Shown here in pieces: positions 34,297 to 46,812 of a DNA stretch of 64,000 nt. Position numbers and translations under genes: made by a program. The stretch's first letter is position 1. Every line of letters starts with the position of its first letter. Location: contig OZ004586.1 of the NCBI GenBank assembly GCA_963924555.1, forward strand, positions 6,158,501-6,222,500, written 5' to 3'. The DNA comes from Crambe crambe (lineage: Eukaryota > Porifera > Demospongiae > Poecilosclerida > Crambeidae). Below the pieces are notes generated by a model. It searched no databases, was not told where the DNA came from, and worked only from the letters and a program-made list of their open reading frames with translations.

Positions 34297-35077
34297 GTGG
34301 TTAGTGGAAATAGCAAACAGCAGTAGAAGAAGAAAACCTTTTCATAGCTTACCAAACAAATGAATAACGCTGCTAGCAGAAATTGTCCCAATAGACCCAG
34401 ATGGAATGGGAAGCTGAAAGATACCATAGCAGCAAAGCAGCAAAGAGGTTGTTATAGACCCGACCCATTGCAACCATTTCTATTGGAGAGAGAAGTGTGT
34501 TTACTTGTACAAGATGCTTCATAGTCATTATTATGCCCAAATAGTAGCGACCAATGACTAACTAAGAATCAGTGGCATCTGCAAAATTATCCATGATCCA
34601 GATGGTTATTACAGCAACAGAACACAGTTCCACAAATCTCATTTCACCTAAACTACGTACTAGCTACCTGTGTATAAACAAATCTAAAATTGAGTGGAGC
34701 TCTTTCACATCAACTTGTCTGCAGGAGAAGTTGAGAGCCAGACCTACCATGGTATCATAATATTGAAGTTTTTAAAAATTCATTCAAGAGTTCTCTTCTT
34801 GTGCCTGACCCTGGGCCAGTGTCAGTACCCGTGCAGGGTCGCTGCTAGCAGATTTTGCGCGCCGCCCAAAGCAATTTCGAGCATGCGCAGAAGTTATCAT
34901 TACACTTCAGCACCGGATGCACTATAATTATATCCCCTGCTATGAATAGCTGTAACCCCTTACATTCATTGTGGGTAATTTCCTTGATACATCCTGTGAA
35001 TTTTATTGGTGGCAGGTATATATGCCACAGGTGGGAGCGATAAACACTTCCACTAATTCTAATGCCGAAGTTGGTGA
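34297..35077. other. Upstream of the LRP-like gene
   Basis: No exon recognised. Promoter and 5' leader of the LRP-like gene probably lie here. A short GC-rich patch is at 34830-34900. Confidence 0.4.
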
Positions 35078-38000
35078 ATGATGGAAGTGAAATTGCTTCT
35101 TACCTTGTTTATGCTGTCAACACCAACATTTTCAGTTAACTATGGTGATAACAGATCAGATCAAGATAGCTTCTTGAAGGGAGACTGTTCTATTCAAAGT
35201 TGTATGAATGGCACAGTGGCTGCAGCACTTGATGAAAGTAGTTCAACTGTTATAACTTTTGTTGCAAGGTCTGAATATGATGCTACTACAGCAAGTTTAG
35301 TTTTGAAGCTTGAGCATGAATATGAAAACTCTGCCTTGAAACAAATACTTTCTTTTGATGTAAAACTGTTGAGTATGGATGGAGGAGTTAATCAGAAATG
35401 TACGTAGGTTTAACTTACGTATTCGGTAGCTAGCTACGTAGTGTTGTACTGCAGTTTTTCCTGTAACATAAAAAGCTGGACACATTGAATATGTGTTATA
35501 AATCCATAAAGGAGTTTCTATGGATTAACTTTGCATTCGGGGGGGGGGGGGGGGGGGGGGGGGGGGAGAGAACTGCAATAATTCAATAGATTTATTTTAT
35601 GACTTTTTTTATAAAAACATTTAATGCAGTTGCAGGATGGGTAGCCAACCCTGGCAGCTCTCTTAGCCACTACATAGCTAGCTATATGTTATATAAGCAT
35701 TCCATGTTATCTAAGTGAAGCCTGTGTGTACTAAAGTTGCTATAGCTAATAGGCAGCCTTCCTCTCCACACGATACGTGCAATATGGGCTCATAATATAT
35801 TGCATGCCTATATTGAACAATCAGATTAACAATAAGCTAAAGTGTAGAGAGAGTGAGGTGGCACTGAAAAAAAGTGTATCAATATGGAGACCCACTCACA
35901 TACATGAAGCTATAGCTACATCTACACACACTGCATGCTCGGATATGTATTTTGTGCATTGTGTACTGTGATATTTTCTGAGATATTAACTTTATAGTTT
36001 TCATAATTTCCATTTCACTAATTGTTCCCACTTGAAGTTAAATGTTTCAGTGCATGCACATTAATCAGTATTTCCAGCTGCGCTGCTGTTTGAATTAATT
36101 TTATGCTACCATTATTGTCTTCTGTGTCAGCTGAAATGGTAGGTCGGGCTAGCTGCTCACATTCACCATGTGTGGTTATAGCTACATGCAATGGGAATCT
36201 TTATAATAAATTGAATTCCGGTGCACACTGGTATTATAACAACTGGTTATTGCTCCCCACGGATATACAGATCCATGATGTGCAATTTAGGGAGTCTATA
36301 ATATGGACTGGACTTGTTGATTTTACTTAACTAGCTAGCTATAGCTACCTGCCAGCAAATTTCAAGAAGAGCCATTATTTATGTATTAGATTGAGATAGA
36401 CATCAGTTGTTAACCTTTCCATCCTTTTGGCTGTCCTGCTTGAGTTGTAATTATCTCGAGGGTGTCCCCTGCTTGTTTGCAATTAGCATTGATACTTTTA
36501 GCTACATTATATATTATTTCAAACCCCAAGGGGATGCACAATGCATTATGTTTTAAGTTTAATTGAGTGACATAATTATATTCTCATGTGCATGTCTAGA
36601 CATAGCGAATGGAATTTAGAAATCAAAGTAGCCAATATTCATACATCAGTGTGTGAATATCATTCCACAGTACGTACATGTTTCTATCATATTCATGAAT
36701 CTGCCTGGTGATGAGCAATGATCCTGCTCTATATGCGTTCCACATGACTGACATGCATGTTAAATCCATATACATAGGCGGTAGGATTGCAAACATGCAG
36801 TTATTAATCCCCTGTTTATATATAATATGTGCAAGGGACATCATTGTATCAGAAATAAACAAACAAATTAGGCCCCCGAAGGAGGTTGCTATGACACAGC
36901 TTTAACATCTTATACAAGTAAGTATCCTTGGGTCATAGTGATACCTAGCTGACTATATCAAACTATTATACTCTTGGCAATGCACCATCATCCCTGTTCA
37001 TGATTGCTTTCTGGCTTCTTATGAACCAAGATTCAAAAAAACATCTCTGATGTGTTAGATTTTTCTTTGCTACCACTTTAGCATTTTCCCAATTAATTTT
37101 GTGTTCATGTTTGATGCTATGCTCTGCAACTGCAGAAATGTTATCATCTAACAAATACAAGGCTCTCTTATGTTCTTTCACTCTGTGTTCCAATGTTCGT
37201 CCTGTTTGTCCCACGTATACACTATCACAATCCTCACATGGAATGCTATAAACCTCCCCTTTCTTCTTGTTGTCCTGAATAAAATCCTTTGGATGGACCA
37301 ATAACTCTCTTAGTGTTTTATGAGGTTTGAAACGTGTTCTGATGTTCAACGATGCTAATACTCTCTTAAGGTGACTATTAAAAACGGGTACTAATTTTAG
37401 CGATTTGTTAATAATCGTTAATATTTTTGTATCCGCTAATGAAACATTACAAACCATTTACAAATAACTATGAATATCATTACAAATAACTATGAATATT
37501 ATTACAAATAACAAACAGAATTTTCACAACAATGCAAGCTTGGCTAGTGTTTCTCTTCTCTGTACTGTACTTTCTCTGCATCATAGATCTTGCTCTTCTT
37601 CTTCATCTGTATCAGAGTCTAAGCCTTCAAGAACTTCATCAGTTACTTCCCATCTTCAGGCTCCTTGTAGAGCTTGGTAACAATCTCCTCATACTTCACC
37701 AGGGCTTTCTTGTATTGTAGCTCTCCATGTGTATTGTGGTTCACACATTCTTTTATTCACAAAAATCGCTAAATTTAGTACCCATTAAATACAAAGAAAT
37801 GCAAAATCGCTAAATTTTGACCCCGTTAATAATAGTCACTTTAAGGTATGTAAAGAAAATATGTGCAAGGGTTATAGTCAGCTTGTCCTTCTCTGTCTGT
37901 CTGTCTGTTACAATAGGAATGATATGGGGATCCCCTAGTTTCAGGGACCCCCATCCCCATATCACTATAGATACATATAGGGCTGAGGGGTCCCCATATA

Positions 38001-41000
38001 ACTAGGCCCCATGGGCTCTTAATCACTAGGGACATGGGAATGAGCATAGTGACTTAGATACCCTCAAATTATTGTTGTTATTTTCGTTGCTGTTGTTATA
38101 ATTACAACAATACATAATTCATGTACTACGTAGCTAGATACTAAGTTTCAGAAGAATGATAGTCAATGTCCAAATCAAATGTAGTTGCTTGGTAGCTACT
38201 GTATCTATTCTCATGGCAAATACGTAGGTGTATCTTCTTGGCCACTCCACTCTGGCATTATTATACATTTAAAGAAGAGCTTCGTCCTCACCGTTGTCAT
38301 GCAATGTACATAGCTATGGTAATAGCTACTCTGATCATATCTAGCATTGTAGAATTGATCAGCTGCTCAGCTTCATTCTGCATTGCTAGCCTTGGTCTCC
38401 AAGATGACCAGAATCAAAAAATATTTGCGTAAACCGTGCTTTGTTCACCCTAGCAAATTCAAGAAGTCAAGTATAGCTAGTCCTTGATAGCAGAGTAGGA
38501 ACACTGAGAAGCCATTGGTACAAACATAGTTACAAACCAGGTGGATCTACACACTATTTTTAAGAGGCTATGTGCGCGCATGATCTATGAGTATGTGGCC
38601 CTATCACTAGGGAAGCCCCTAACCACTAGTACTTTATGGACCCCATGGGGGCCCTATTTCACTAGTGATGTGGAAATGGGGGTCCCTAGAATTAGGGGGT
38701 CTCTATATTACTCATACACTGGAGCCAGCAGCTCTTAGCTACTACACTTCAACTTCAGTCTCAATGATGTCTAGACGATGCTCTTGAGTGTTTAATTTGA
38801 GCAGATTTTTGGAAAAAGGCTTTATTACAGAAAGAAGGGCACGATTCCAGTAGATTCCAGTAGTCTCGCGTAGCTGAAGGAAAGGTGCTAGGAGTGTGAG
38901 CTGATGTAAGATGACGTCATCCGACTGTGCGCATGTGCACCAATGCAACCTGATCCAGATCAGAGTCAACAAAAGCTTGAAATCTATAGGGCTCCTTCCC
39001 CTGGAGTCATCTTGGCTGGAGCTGTCTTGTGAAGAAGACTATTTAGCTATACTGTGCTCCAGCAGCTACACCTCCAGCTCCTACAACTCCTCTTCATCTG
39101 TGTGTCTCTTCGGCAGTCATAGCCTAAGTTCTGAGCAGCAGAAGTAGCTGCTTGCTAGAGACTCCATTTTGATCGATCAAGGCTTTGTCTTCCTATGCTT
39201 CATGACCTTATGGAATTTTATTAACCACCAGTTCTTTACCAAAAGTGGACACTGGACCAGGTCCACTTTTTTGGACAAAATTGGACTAGGTCCACTTTTG
39301 GCAAGGAAGGTCCACTTTTGACAGAAAACCTTGGTCCATTTTTAATGCCAAAATTGGACCAGGGGTCCAGTCCACTTTTGGCATGACAGTTCATGCCACC
39401 CCAAAGGGGAAAAAGTGAACCCAGTCTAGCTAGAGTTTCACTGCCAAAATCTCAGCAGGTCCATTTTTGGCAAGGGAAAAGTGGACCCGGTCCAGAAAAT
39501 CTTGGCTGCATGTACCCCACCCTCCTGGTCCAGTTTCACTACCATGAGCTCGACAGTCCATTTTTGGCAAGGGAAAACAGTGGATCCAGTCCAGTTTTTC
39601 ACTGCCAAAATCTTGGAAGGTCTGGGGAAAAAGTGGACCTGATTCTCAGCAGGAAAAGTGCATGGATTACCCCATCCTCCTCCCAATAGTAATAAGCATA
39701 TAATTATAGGCTAAGTCTATTGAAGTTTGTTAAGTTATCTTTTTCCTTTTGTACTTAGGACGGTATAACTGCATGCTATAAAATAAAACTTATGTATACG
39801 CTAGCTAGGACACGACCACAGATATGTTATTTGGAATATTAGCTAGCACACGGAACCACTGATCACATCCATCACACTATACCTTCTTCCCATCTTCTTG
39901 TTGTCTGCAGTAGCAGAATAGAGCGATCACATTTCTTGGTCTTTTGTGTATTCTATGTCAAGGAATGCTCTATTTAAACAGTAAGGTATAAACTGCATAC
40001 CTATACTGTTTACAGGGAACATTCCTGTGGTGTAAAGTACACACTTTTGTTTTTAAAGTGAACTGAAGAGACCAGACTAAATTCAACACAAATCAGTGCT
40101 AAATGCTCTTTTTTTGGCCTATATTCTATTCTGCAGTGCTCCCCCAGCAGACCCACTATTCTTGTTATAATATTATAGTAGCCTATTATTCTCAACACTA
40201 GCTATATATCAAAATGTCATGAAAGAGTACTTTTAGAACTGTGCATAGCATTAAAGATGTACAACTTTCTTGCTGATCCTCAAAAGGATGCTTTTAAAAT
40301 CTCAATCAGAATGCACACACCAATATCAATTTTGTGCAAAGTCAAGATGCCAGCACTTGACAATCAGACAAGGGCTAGGGAGGAGTGAGGTTATAGTAGC
40401 TATAATAATAAATGCAGCCTATTTTCTCAGCCTATTATGCTGGGATTCCAGTGAGGCCCTATTATTCCCATTATTATGCTAGCATATTAGCCCCATGCCT
40501 ATAAATCAGAAGCTTGAATACATTCAAGAAAAACCACAAGCAGATGACTTAACCACACGAGTTATGAATGTATTCCACACTTGGTGCATGGGAGTGATGT
40601 ACATAGCTACAGTCCATAAGGTGACTTCTTCAGGAGTATCAGCCAAGCTAGCTAGCTACAAGCATAAGCACCTATGAAAAATCAGGTCTTACCCCGCTCT
40701 TCGTTCTTGAAGAAAAGAACTCCTTTTGTACATTGCTTTCTTTCTTATAACTATTTTTTTTGTCTTCTCTGAGTCTGGAGGATAGCACAGCTCAGACTTT
40801 TAAATAGCTTTGTACAAGAAAGCTGTGTCAACCAGGTTGTACAGAGCGCTTGATATGTGTGCATGCCTGGATCATTTTTTGTCAAGGAGGTCCACTTTTT
40901 TCTTGGAAAAAAATGGACACCTGTCCAATTTTTTCCCCGGTCCAAATTTTTCATGACAATCCAACTAAGAGTATTGGCACATGATTGTGTATTTTTGCAT

Positions 41001-44000
41001 ATTATTCTGTCCATACTATACTGTACATAGATACGTAGCTACTATAACATATGGAGTTGCATGCCCTCTCCCTCTACATGGTTGATATACTCATTTATAT
41101 GCTTCTCAGAGGGTCCATTAATTACGAGAGGTCCACTGAGGTCATGTGAATCAAACACTGCTGAGGCACCAGACTTAACTTGTTCATTTCATTACAGTGC
41201 AAATTACTTCAAATGATGCCAGTGGGAGAACTGAGAAAATGATTATAAAAATATGTGGATCTCAGGGAAGTAGTTTTCTTTCCTCTACTGATATCAGTGA
41301 GATATCCACTTGTGTCTTCAGAAATGTAAGAGTTACTTTCCTATAGTGATGTTAATAATAATAATGTGAACTTTATAGGGACCAATAAAGTATCCTAAAT
41401 AACAGAGGCTTTTGCATTTTAGCTAACTAGCTATGTAGTTATGTGCATGGCTAATATAATGTGCACAATGGTTTAGTGACACTGTTTTCCACACATAACT
41501 TTCCATCCATAGGACTTAACTGTGATACACAATTTTCAAAACTTCCACTCGTTTTATCTACCTATATCCATCACGTCTCCACAAACAGTACTTATTTTCA
41601 GGTTAGTGTATACGTAATTGGCAGTGTCAACCCTCTCCTTATAGTAAGCCTCAGTGTGCACATACACAGCAAAGAGTACCTACGTATGTACCTCATATGT
41701 ACATTATGTGCACAGTATAATAACTTCTCAAGATCTCCTTGTAGCAGCTAAATCTATCAGCAACATGTAATCAATTATGATCTCTTGATTTTTTATATGT
41801 GGATTTTCAAATATTAAATGCTTTCTCCAAGAGCTATGATATACTTTTGCTCACCTTGGACTTTTTGAGAGAGATCTGTGTAGAAAATAGATAGACCTAG
41901 CTAGTATATAGATGGCAAGAGAACGTAAAATGGCAATTAGAGCAGTTAATTTATGGTTCTAGGCACATGATCAACAGTAACACATGCAAACATGAGCATA
42001 AAGATTTAATTAAATTCACATAATATTATATTGAGGCTTATGCACCCTGTGAGTATGACATTCAATGTTTCCCCTCATGCATAATCATAATTTTATTATC
42101 ATGCCTGTCTAAGTTATGTGGCTAATTCCTTCTTCAAATTGCAGCATTGTTGTCAAACGGAGTGTGAAATATCAAAGCAGTGGCATATTATCTCTCAACA
42201 GTGGTCAATACCAGGTCTATAATTATTCTAGATATGAGATAAGCAGGAGGTGCTTGCATCATGAGGATATGAAATAGCTACATAGTGTTTAAAAGTAAAG
42301 TATTATACTGTAAATATGTTTGAAGTTGCAACTTTTAAACTGCAGGAAAGTAACAACCAACATCATGTGGGTACCTACAAAAAAGCAGCAAGGAGAGTAG
42401 CACGAGGTAAATTCAGGAGATAATCGTGCAGAAATATGTTTTGCAGTGCCTTTCTATAGTACACTAATATAGCTATGATTACTATCAGGTAGTGATTGTT
42501 CCTTGGTGTAGAGGTAGTCACTCAATTATAGCTAAGGATACATGCATAAAAAATTAAGTTTCAAACAATTTTATTGAAGCATACATGGCATGTAACAATT
42601 AATGGCTATTTTGATTAGCATTCTAGCTAAATTTTGGGTCTGTCATATTTAGTACCTTCTTACAGCTGTTCCTGAGAACAGATACTTTCTAGTAGCTACC
42701 GGAAATGCCATCTCAAGAGTTAGTCTTGATGGACTGCGATACCAAGTCCTTGTCAGCAATCTTTCAAATGCAGTTGCTGTGGATTATGATTATAGGTACG
42801 TACGCATTAAAAAATCAATTCAACTGACCACACCTATTGTCAACAGAAGAAATTTCTTCATTGACAGACTTAAACTTTAGCTACTCTTTTTTACTTATGG
42901 TAGGAATGGCTTCATATTCTGGACAGATACTTCTAGTGGTTTTATTATGAGATCAAATTTAGATGGATCATCTGTGCTAAGAGTGCTGAGAGGATTAATC
43001 AGGCCAGGTTAGTCATGAGATAAGTCAAATCCCTATCTTGCCCAGGTGCATAAGTTTATTATATTTTTATTAGCTAGTTATTACTTTTAAAATAATCTTA
43101 GTTATAACTGTTGAAAATTTTAGATGGTCTTGCCTTCAATTGGCTGACGAATAGGCTATACTTCACGGATGAAGTAGCATCTTTTGTGGGTGTTGTCGAC
43201 TTTGTTGCATTAAATGTCACAATTCTTTTTACGACTGGAGCAAATACACGACCTCGTGCTATAGTTTTGGATCCATTTGCTGGGTAACTCAGGGTGTATG
43301 TCAGTGTTAAAATATTGATATAATCCTGTTTCATAGTTTAATGTACTTTACTGACTGGGGCAGTGTGGGACGCATTGAGAAAGCATCACTGACTGGAGCA
43401 AATAGAACTGTCATCCACAACACCAACCTAGTCTGGCCCAATGCCCTCACCCTGGACATTCCAACACAGACTCTCTACTGGGCAGATGCTAGTCTGGACA
43501 AAGTGGAGAAATCTAATGTAGATGGACGAAACAGAATTCTACTGGCTCAGCTAGGAGTTGTCCATCCATTTGGCATTGTGTTTGCCAACAATACCCTATA
43601 TTTCACTGATTGGTCAGACAACACCATCAGATACCTTAGTGCTAGAGGAGGAGTTGTGAGGAGTCTGCACTCTGTGACTGCATACTCCAACTCAACAATA
43701 TTTGGAATTCAAATTGTTGGACCCCATGAACAAGTTGCAAGTTAGTAGTCATGAAATTAATCTCTATAGTGCACAATCAAAGATCCTAAAGAGTATCCTC
43801 ACAGTATAACTTTCACTAACTTTGTAGATAATGGTGCTTGTTCATCCAGTCCCTGTGATGCTAATGCTGCTTGTGCTGATTCTGATGGTTCATTTATCTG
43901 TACCTGTAATAGTGGATTCTCAGGAGATTGGTTAACTTGCCAAGGTATTTTAGCTAGCTAGAAGTTTATGGAAATAGAACACTCAAGTATGATGATTTAC

Positions 44001-45311
44001 CTGATCAATGAATGATTATTCCTATATACATATCCTTTGTGTACACTGTAACTATAGTTACATATAGTATTCATATAGAGTATTATTGACTATTAGCAAT
44101 ATTTGAAGATGAGTACTTTCTTGTTGCCACTCGGTCTTCAATTTCACGAGTTAGCTTGGATGGACAACGCTATGAAGTCCTTATCAATAATCTTGTGAAT
44201 TCTGTTGCAGTGGATTATGATTACAGGTAAGAGCACTATAGCTAATTATTATGATCACTAGAAAACGCAATATGGAAGGTTATTTGAACTGAAATAACAA
44301 CAGAATATTCTGCTGTGCATGTACTTCTACATGTGATATGCATATAGCTACGAACTATAACATTATCAAATAATAATACTCTTCTGTCATCTTGCCTTCT
44401 TATAGGACTGGAGCCATCTTTTGGACATGTACATCTAATGGCCTCATTATGCGATCAAACCTTAATGGATCAGCAGTTGCAGTTATATTGAGAGGATTGA
44501 TTAGGCCAGGTTAGTGGTAAATTAGCTGAACCTGGTACTATCATATTATGTGCATGCATTTTTGTATATTTTGTTTAGATGGTCTTGCTTTTGATTGGGT
44601 GCACAACTGGCTTTACTTTACCGATGAAGTACTGGATATTGTGGGAGCTGTTGATCCTGTGCGATCAAATTACACAATACTTATTAGAACTGGAGTCAAT
44701 ACAAAGCCTCGTGCAATAGTGGTGGATCCATTTGCTGGGTAATGAAGTACTTAAATTACACTTGAATATCTAGGTACAGTGTGCCATCGATGCATGCAAA
44801 AACAGTCTAACAAAAATTATTGTGCTCACTTGCCTCATAGAAAGCGGGTCTCTTGATCCCTTCACTGGATGTACAAGCTAATATTAATATTCTTGTCCTG
44901 TTAGAATGATATACTTCACTGACTGGGGCAGTGTGGGACGCATCGAGAAGGCATCACTGACTGGAGCAAATAGAACTGTCATCCACAACACCGGCCTAGT
45001 CTGGCCCAATGCCCTTACACTGGACATTCCAACACAGACTCTCTACTGGGCAGATGCTAGTCTGGACAAAGTGGAGAAGTCAAGTGTGGATGGACAGAAC
45101 AGAGTTATACTGGCTCAGCTAGGAGTTGTCCATCCATTTGGCATGGTGCTTGTCAACAACACTCTGTATTTCACTGATTGGTCTGATAGCACTATCAGAT
45201 ATCTTAGTACCAGTGGAGGAGTCGTGAGGAGTCTGCACTCTGTGACAGTATACTCCAACTCAACGATATTTGGAATTCAAATTGTTGGACCACTTCAGCA
45301 GCCACTTCCAG
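35078..45311 (+). CDS. LRP-like protein with two YWTD propellers and an EGF domain
   Basis: Twelve exons with canonical sites and consistent phases: 35078-35399, 41198-41325, 42145-42214, 42666-42795, 42904-43007, 43124-43283, 43337-43740, 43828-43944, 44097-44226, 44406-44509, 44579-44738, 44905-45311. Exon 1 gives an ATG, a signal peptide and an unrecognised N-terminal region; exons 2-3 add a Cys-containing piece (CVFRN, HCCQTECE). Exons 4-7 form one six-bladed YWTD/LDLR-B propeller (FIFWTD, RLYFTDE, MYFTDWG, LYWADAS, LYFTDWS). Exon 8 is an EGF domain (CSSSPCDANAACADSDG). Exons 9-12 repeat the propeller with the same exon lengths and phases. No LDLa module, membrane helix or further EGF exon was found; reading past the last donor stops at 45335-45337. 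Likely an extracellular ligand-binding protein. The link of exons 1-3 to the propeller is phase-consistent but less certain. Confidence 0.8.
35539..35566. repeat. Poly-G tract, 28 G
   Basis: Uninterrupted G run in intron 1 of the LRP-like gene. Other G-rich runs are near 9450, 17880 and 58005. Likely length-variable or assembly-sensitive. Confidence 0.95.
36966..37365 (-). pseudogene. Penelope-like element, GIY-YIG endonuclease fragment
   Basis: The minus-strand open frame ends with a stop at 36966. It contains RTRFKPHKTLRELL, then VYSIPCEDCDSVYVGQTGRT, RVKEHKRAL, AEHSIKHEHKINWENAKV and ESWFIRSQ. This is the connector plus GIY-YIG endonuclease typical of the C-terminus of Penelope-like retroelements; such domains nick target DNA for retrotransposition. 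The reverse-transcriptase part is absent: upstream it is interrupted by the element at 37370-37840. The apparent N-terminal 30 residues of the open frame come from that insertion. 5'-truncated, inactive copy in intron 1 of the LRP-like gene. Confidence 0.78.
37370..37840. mobile_element. TTAA-flanked element carrying a gene-like fragment
   Basis: 471 bp flanked by TTAA (37366-37369 and 37841-37844), with short inverted ends GGTGACTATTA and AGTGACTATTATTAA and further inverted similarity (cgctaaatt...agtacc). TTAA duplication points to a piggyBac-type MITE. Inserted in the Penelope fragment. On the minus strand about 37745-37600 it reads ELQYKKALVKYEEIVTKLYK followed, after a one-base shift, by an acidic run (DSDTDEEEEQDL) and a stop. 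This resembles the end of an ordinary protein rather than a transposase. Source gene not recognised. Confidence 0.6.
37910..38045. repeat. GGGGCCCC/CACTAG-rich repeat cluster 3
   Basis: Blocks such as gatatggggatcccctag, acccccatccccatatcact, ggggtccccatataactagg and taatcactagggacatggg. Same word set as at 15.5 and 16.8 kb. Inside intron 1 of the LRP-like gene. Confidence 0.6.
38046..38589. other. Intronic sequence, nothing recognised
   Basis: Part of intron 1 of the LRP-like gene. No supported exon or element. Confidence 0.4.
38590..38715. repeat. GGGGCCCC/CACTAG-rich repeat cluster 4
   Basis: Blocks ggccctatcactagggaagc, accccatgggggcccta, tttcactagtgatgtgg and aaatgggggtccctagaa. Fourth cluster of this type in the window. 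Confidence 0.6.
39236..39660. repeat. Degenerate TCCACTTTTGGCA-type repeat array
   Basis: About a dozen imperfect copies, in both orientations, of a word like ggtccacttttggcaa / aaaagtggacc. A smaller patch recurs at 40885-40950. The open frames on both strands here (39393-39689 and its antisense) are by-products of the repeat. Intron 1 of the LRP-like gene. Confidence 0.7.
39661..40121. other. Intronic sequence, nothing recognised
   Basis: Between the degenerate array and the dispersed repeat; no exon or element ends seen. Confidence 0.35.
40122..40497. repeat. Dispersed repeat, copy 2 (partner at 11110)
   Basis: Same block order as 11110-11478, ending in attagccccatg. Ends not resolved, no ORF. 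Confidence 0.6.
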
Positions 45312-45505
45312 GTAGAGCTACGTTACTTACAATGTAACTTCTTTGAGAATAATCCTTTGGCCAAATTCCTTCAGCCACTTCCTGGAAAATATAATCTTCC
45401 TGATATAATTGCAAAGCAGCATGCACTAGCGCTTTTCATTACACCACATATTGGACTCATCATAGTCCAATTTGCATTATGATTATAATTATGGCATAAT
45501 TTATT

Positions 45506-45774
45506 ACAAGTAAAGAAAAAACATTTATTCTAATAAATGAAGGTGATGTAGGGATGACTAGTTAACTGGTCAAAAAAGAGTTGGAACAAGAGCTGAATAG
45601 ATGACTGCAAGGATGAAGTCGAATGTGGGTACGTCACACTAGTGACTGCACCTGGATTCGACTTCATCCTTGCAGTCATCTATTCAGCTCTTGTTCCAAC
45701 TCTTTTTTGACCAGTTAACTAGTCATCCCTACATCACCTTCATTTATTAGAATAAATGTTTTTTCTTTACTTGT
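45506..45774. mobile_element. Foldback element, ACAAGTAAAG ends
   Basis: 269 bp almost perfect hairpin with arms of about 110 bp starting ACAAGTAAAGAAAAAACATT and containing gatgtagggatgac. Related by ends and that inner word to the elements at 18790 and 54824. Confidence 0.85.
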
Positions 45775-46584
45775 TTCTTTTATTTTTTTTAAAAATAGAA
45801 TTCTTTTTGCAGGAGGTCATTAGAGCATCTATTATGAATACCTCATTATAGCTGCTAGTTATGATTATTGTTCAGTAGGAAGTAGTTAGTGTTTTTTTTC
45901 CCTCCTTATTATAACTGTTTTTAATATTAATTGTTATGCTGGTTCATAGAGTGGTAGGGGAAGGAGGCAAGGTAACTGTAGCTGTTCTTGTTTCATGAAA
46001 TTCAATTTTCATAGCTCTTGTATTGCAATCCTGGATCACAACCAAGCCTGAATTAAAATCTTCTAACTAGCTGAGCTCATAGATAAAAGAAGGGAGAAGG
46101 GCTAGGGCTAGGGCAGGCTAGGGAGCCTGCTTTCGTTTCTAAATAATGCACAACTCACTGGCAGATTATGAGCTCGAGTAAGCTTAGGTCTACCATTCAA
46201 AATTTACACGCTGTCCTTACAGTTCTAGCATAGTAATAGCTAGCTTAGAGCTGACTATATTATATTCTGCTCTATCTCTATGGTCGAAATGGCTTTTTGC
46301 TTCGAGAGTCATGGCAACGTATACTATCGTTTGTTACGCATGCGCGTTATGTTCAATTTCTTTGTTGTATAGTCCCTGTACTAAGAGAGCGGCTTTTTTT
46401 CTGAGTGAACTAGAGGCTAAACCGATGCCACACTGCACTAGTCGGGGTAAAATGCTACACATTCATATATAGAACATAGCCATAACGCGGCCCAATTTTT
46501 CTCCACATCGTGCCATTATTATGAAGAATATGATGATTAAGAACATGAAGAATAAGAAATCATGAATATAATCAATTAAAATAT

Positions 46585-46812
46585 ATAAATTGATAGTTGA
46601 TTCATATATATATATATATATATAATCAATATATAATAAATTATATATTATATAATATATAATATAGTTAAATGAATTATACTGTATTATTATATGTATT
46701 ATTCAATATAATATATATAAATCATATATATATATTATATTATAATATAATATATATAAATCATATATATATATATATATATAATATATATATGAATATA
46801 TATATAATATAT
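46585..46812. repeat. TA-rich simple repeat
   Basis: Long stretches of atatatat and related TA-only words just upstream of the Helitron frame. May mark its insertion site or a DNA-unwinding-prone flank; element end not identified. Confidence 0.8.

Noticed and set aside
36131-36330. Possible exon starting after tctgtgtcag with CSHSPCVV
   Set aside because: Good acceptor and phase, but no convincing donor or domain; left out of the LRP-like model.
42350-42407. Possible exon between exons 3 and 4 of the LRP-like gene (ESNNQHH)
   Set aside because: Has acceptor and donor, but in the phase delivered by exon 3 it hits a stop at once; skipping it joins perfectly.
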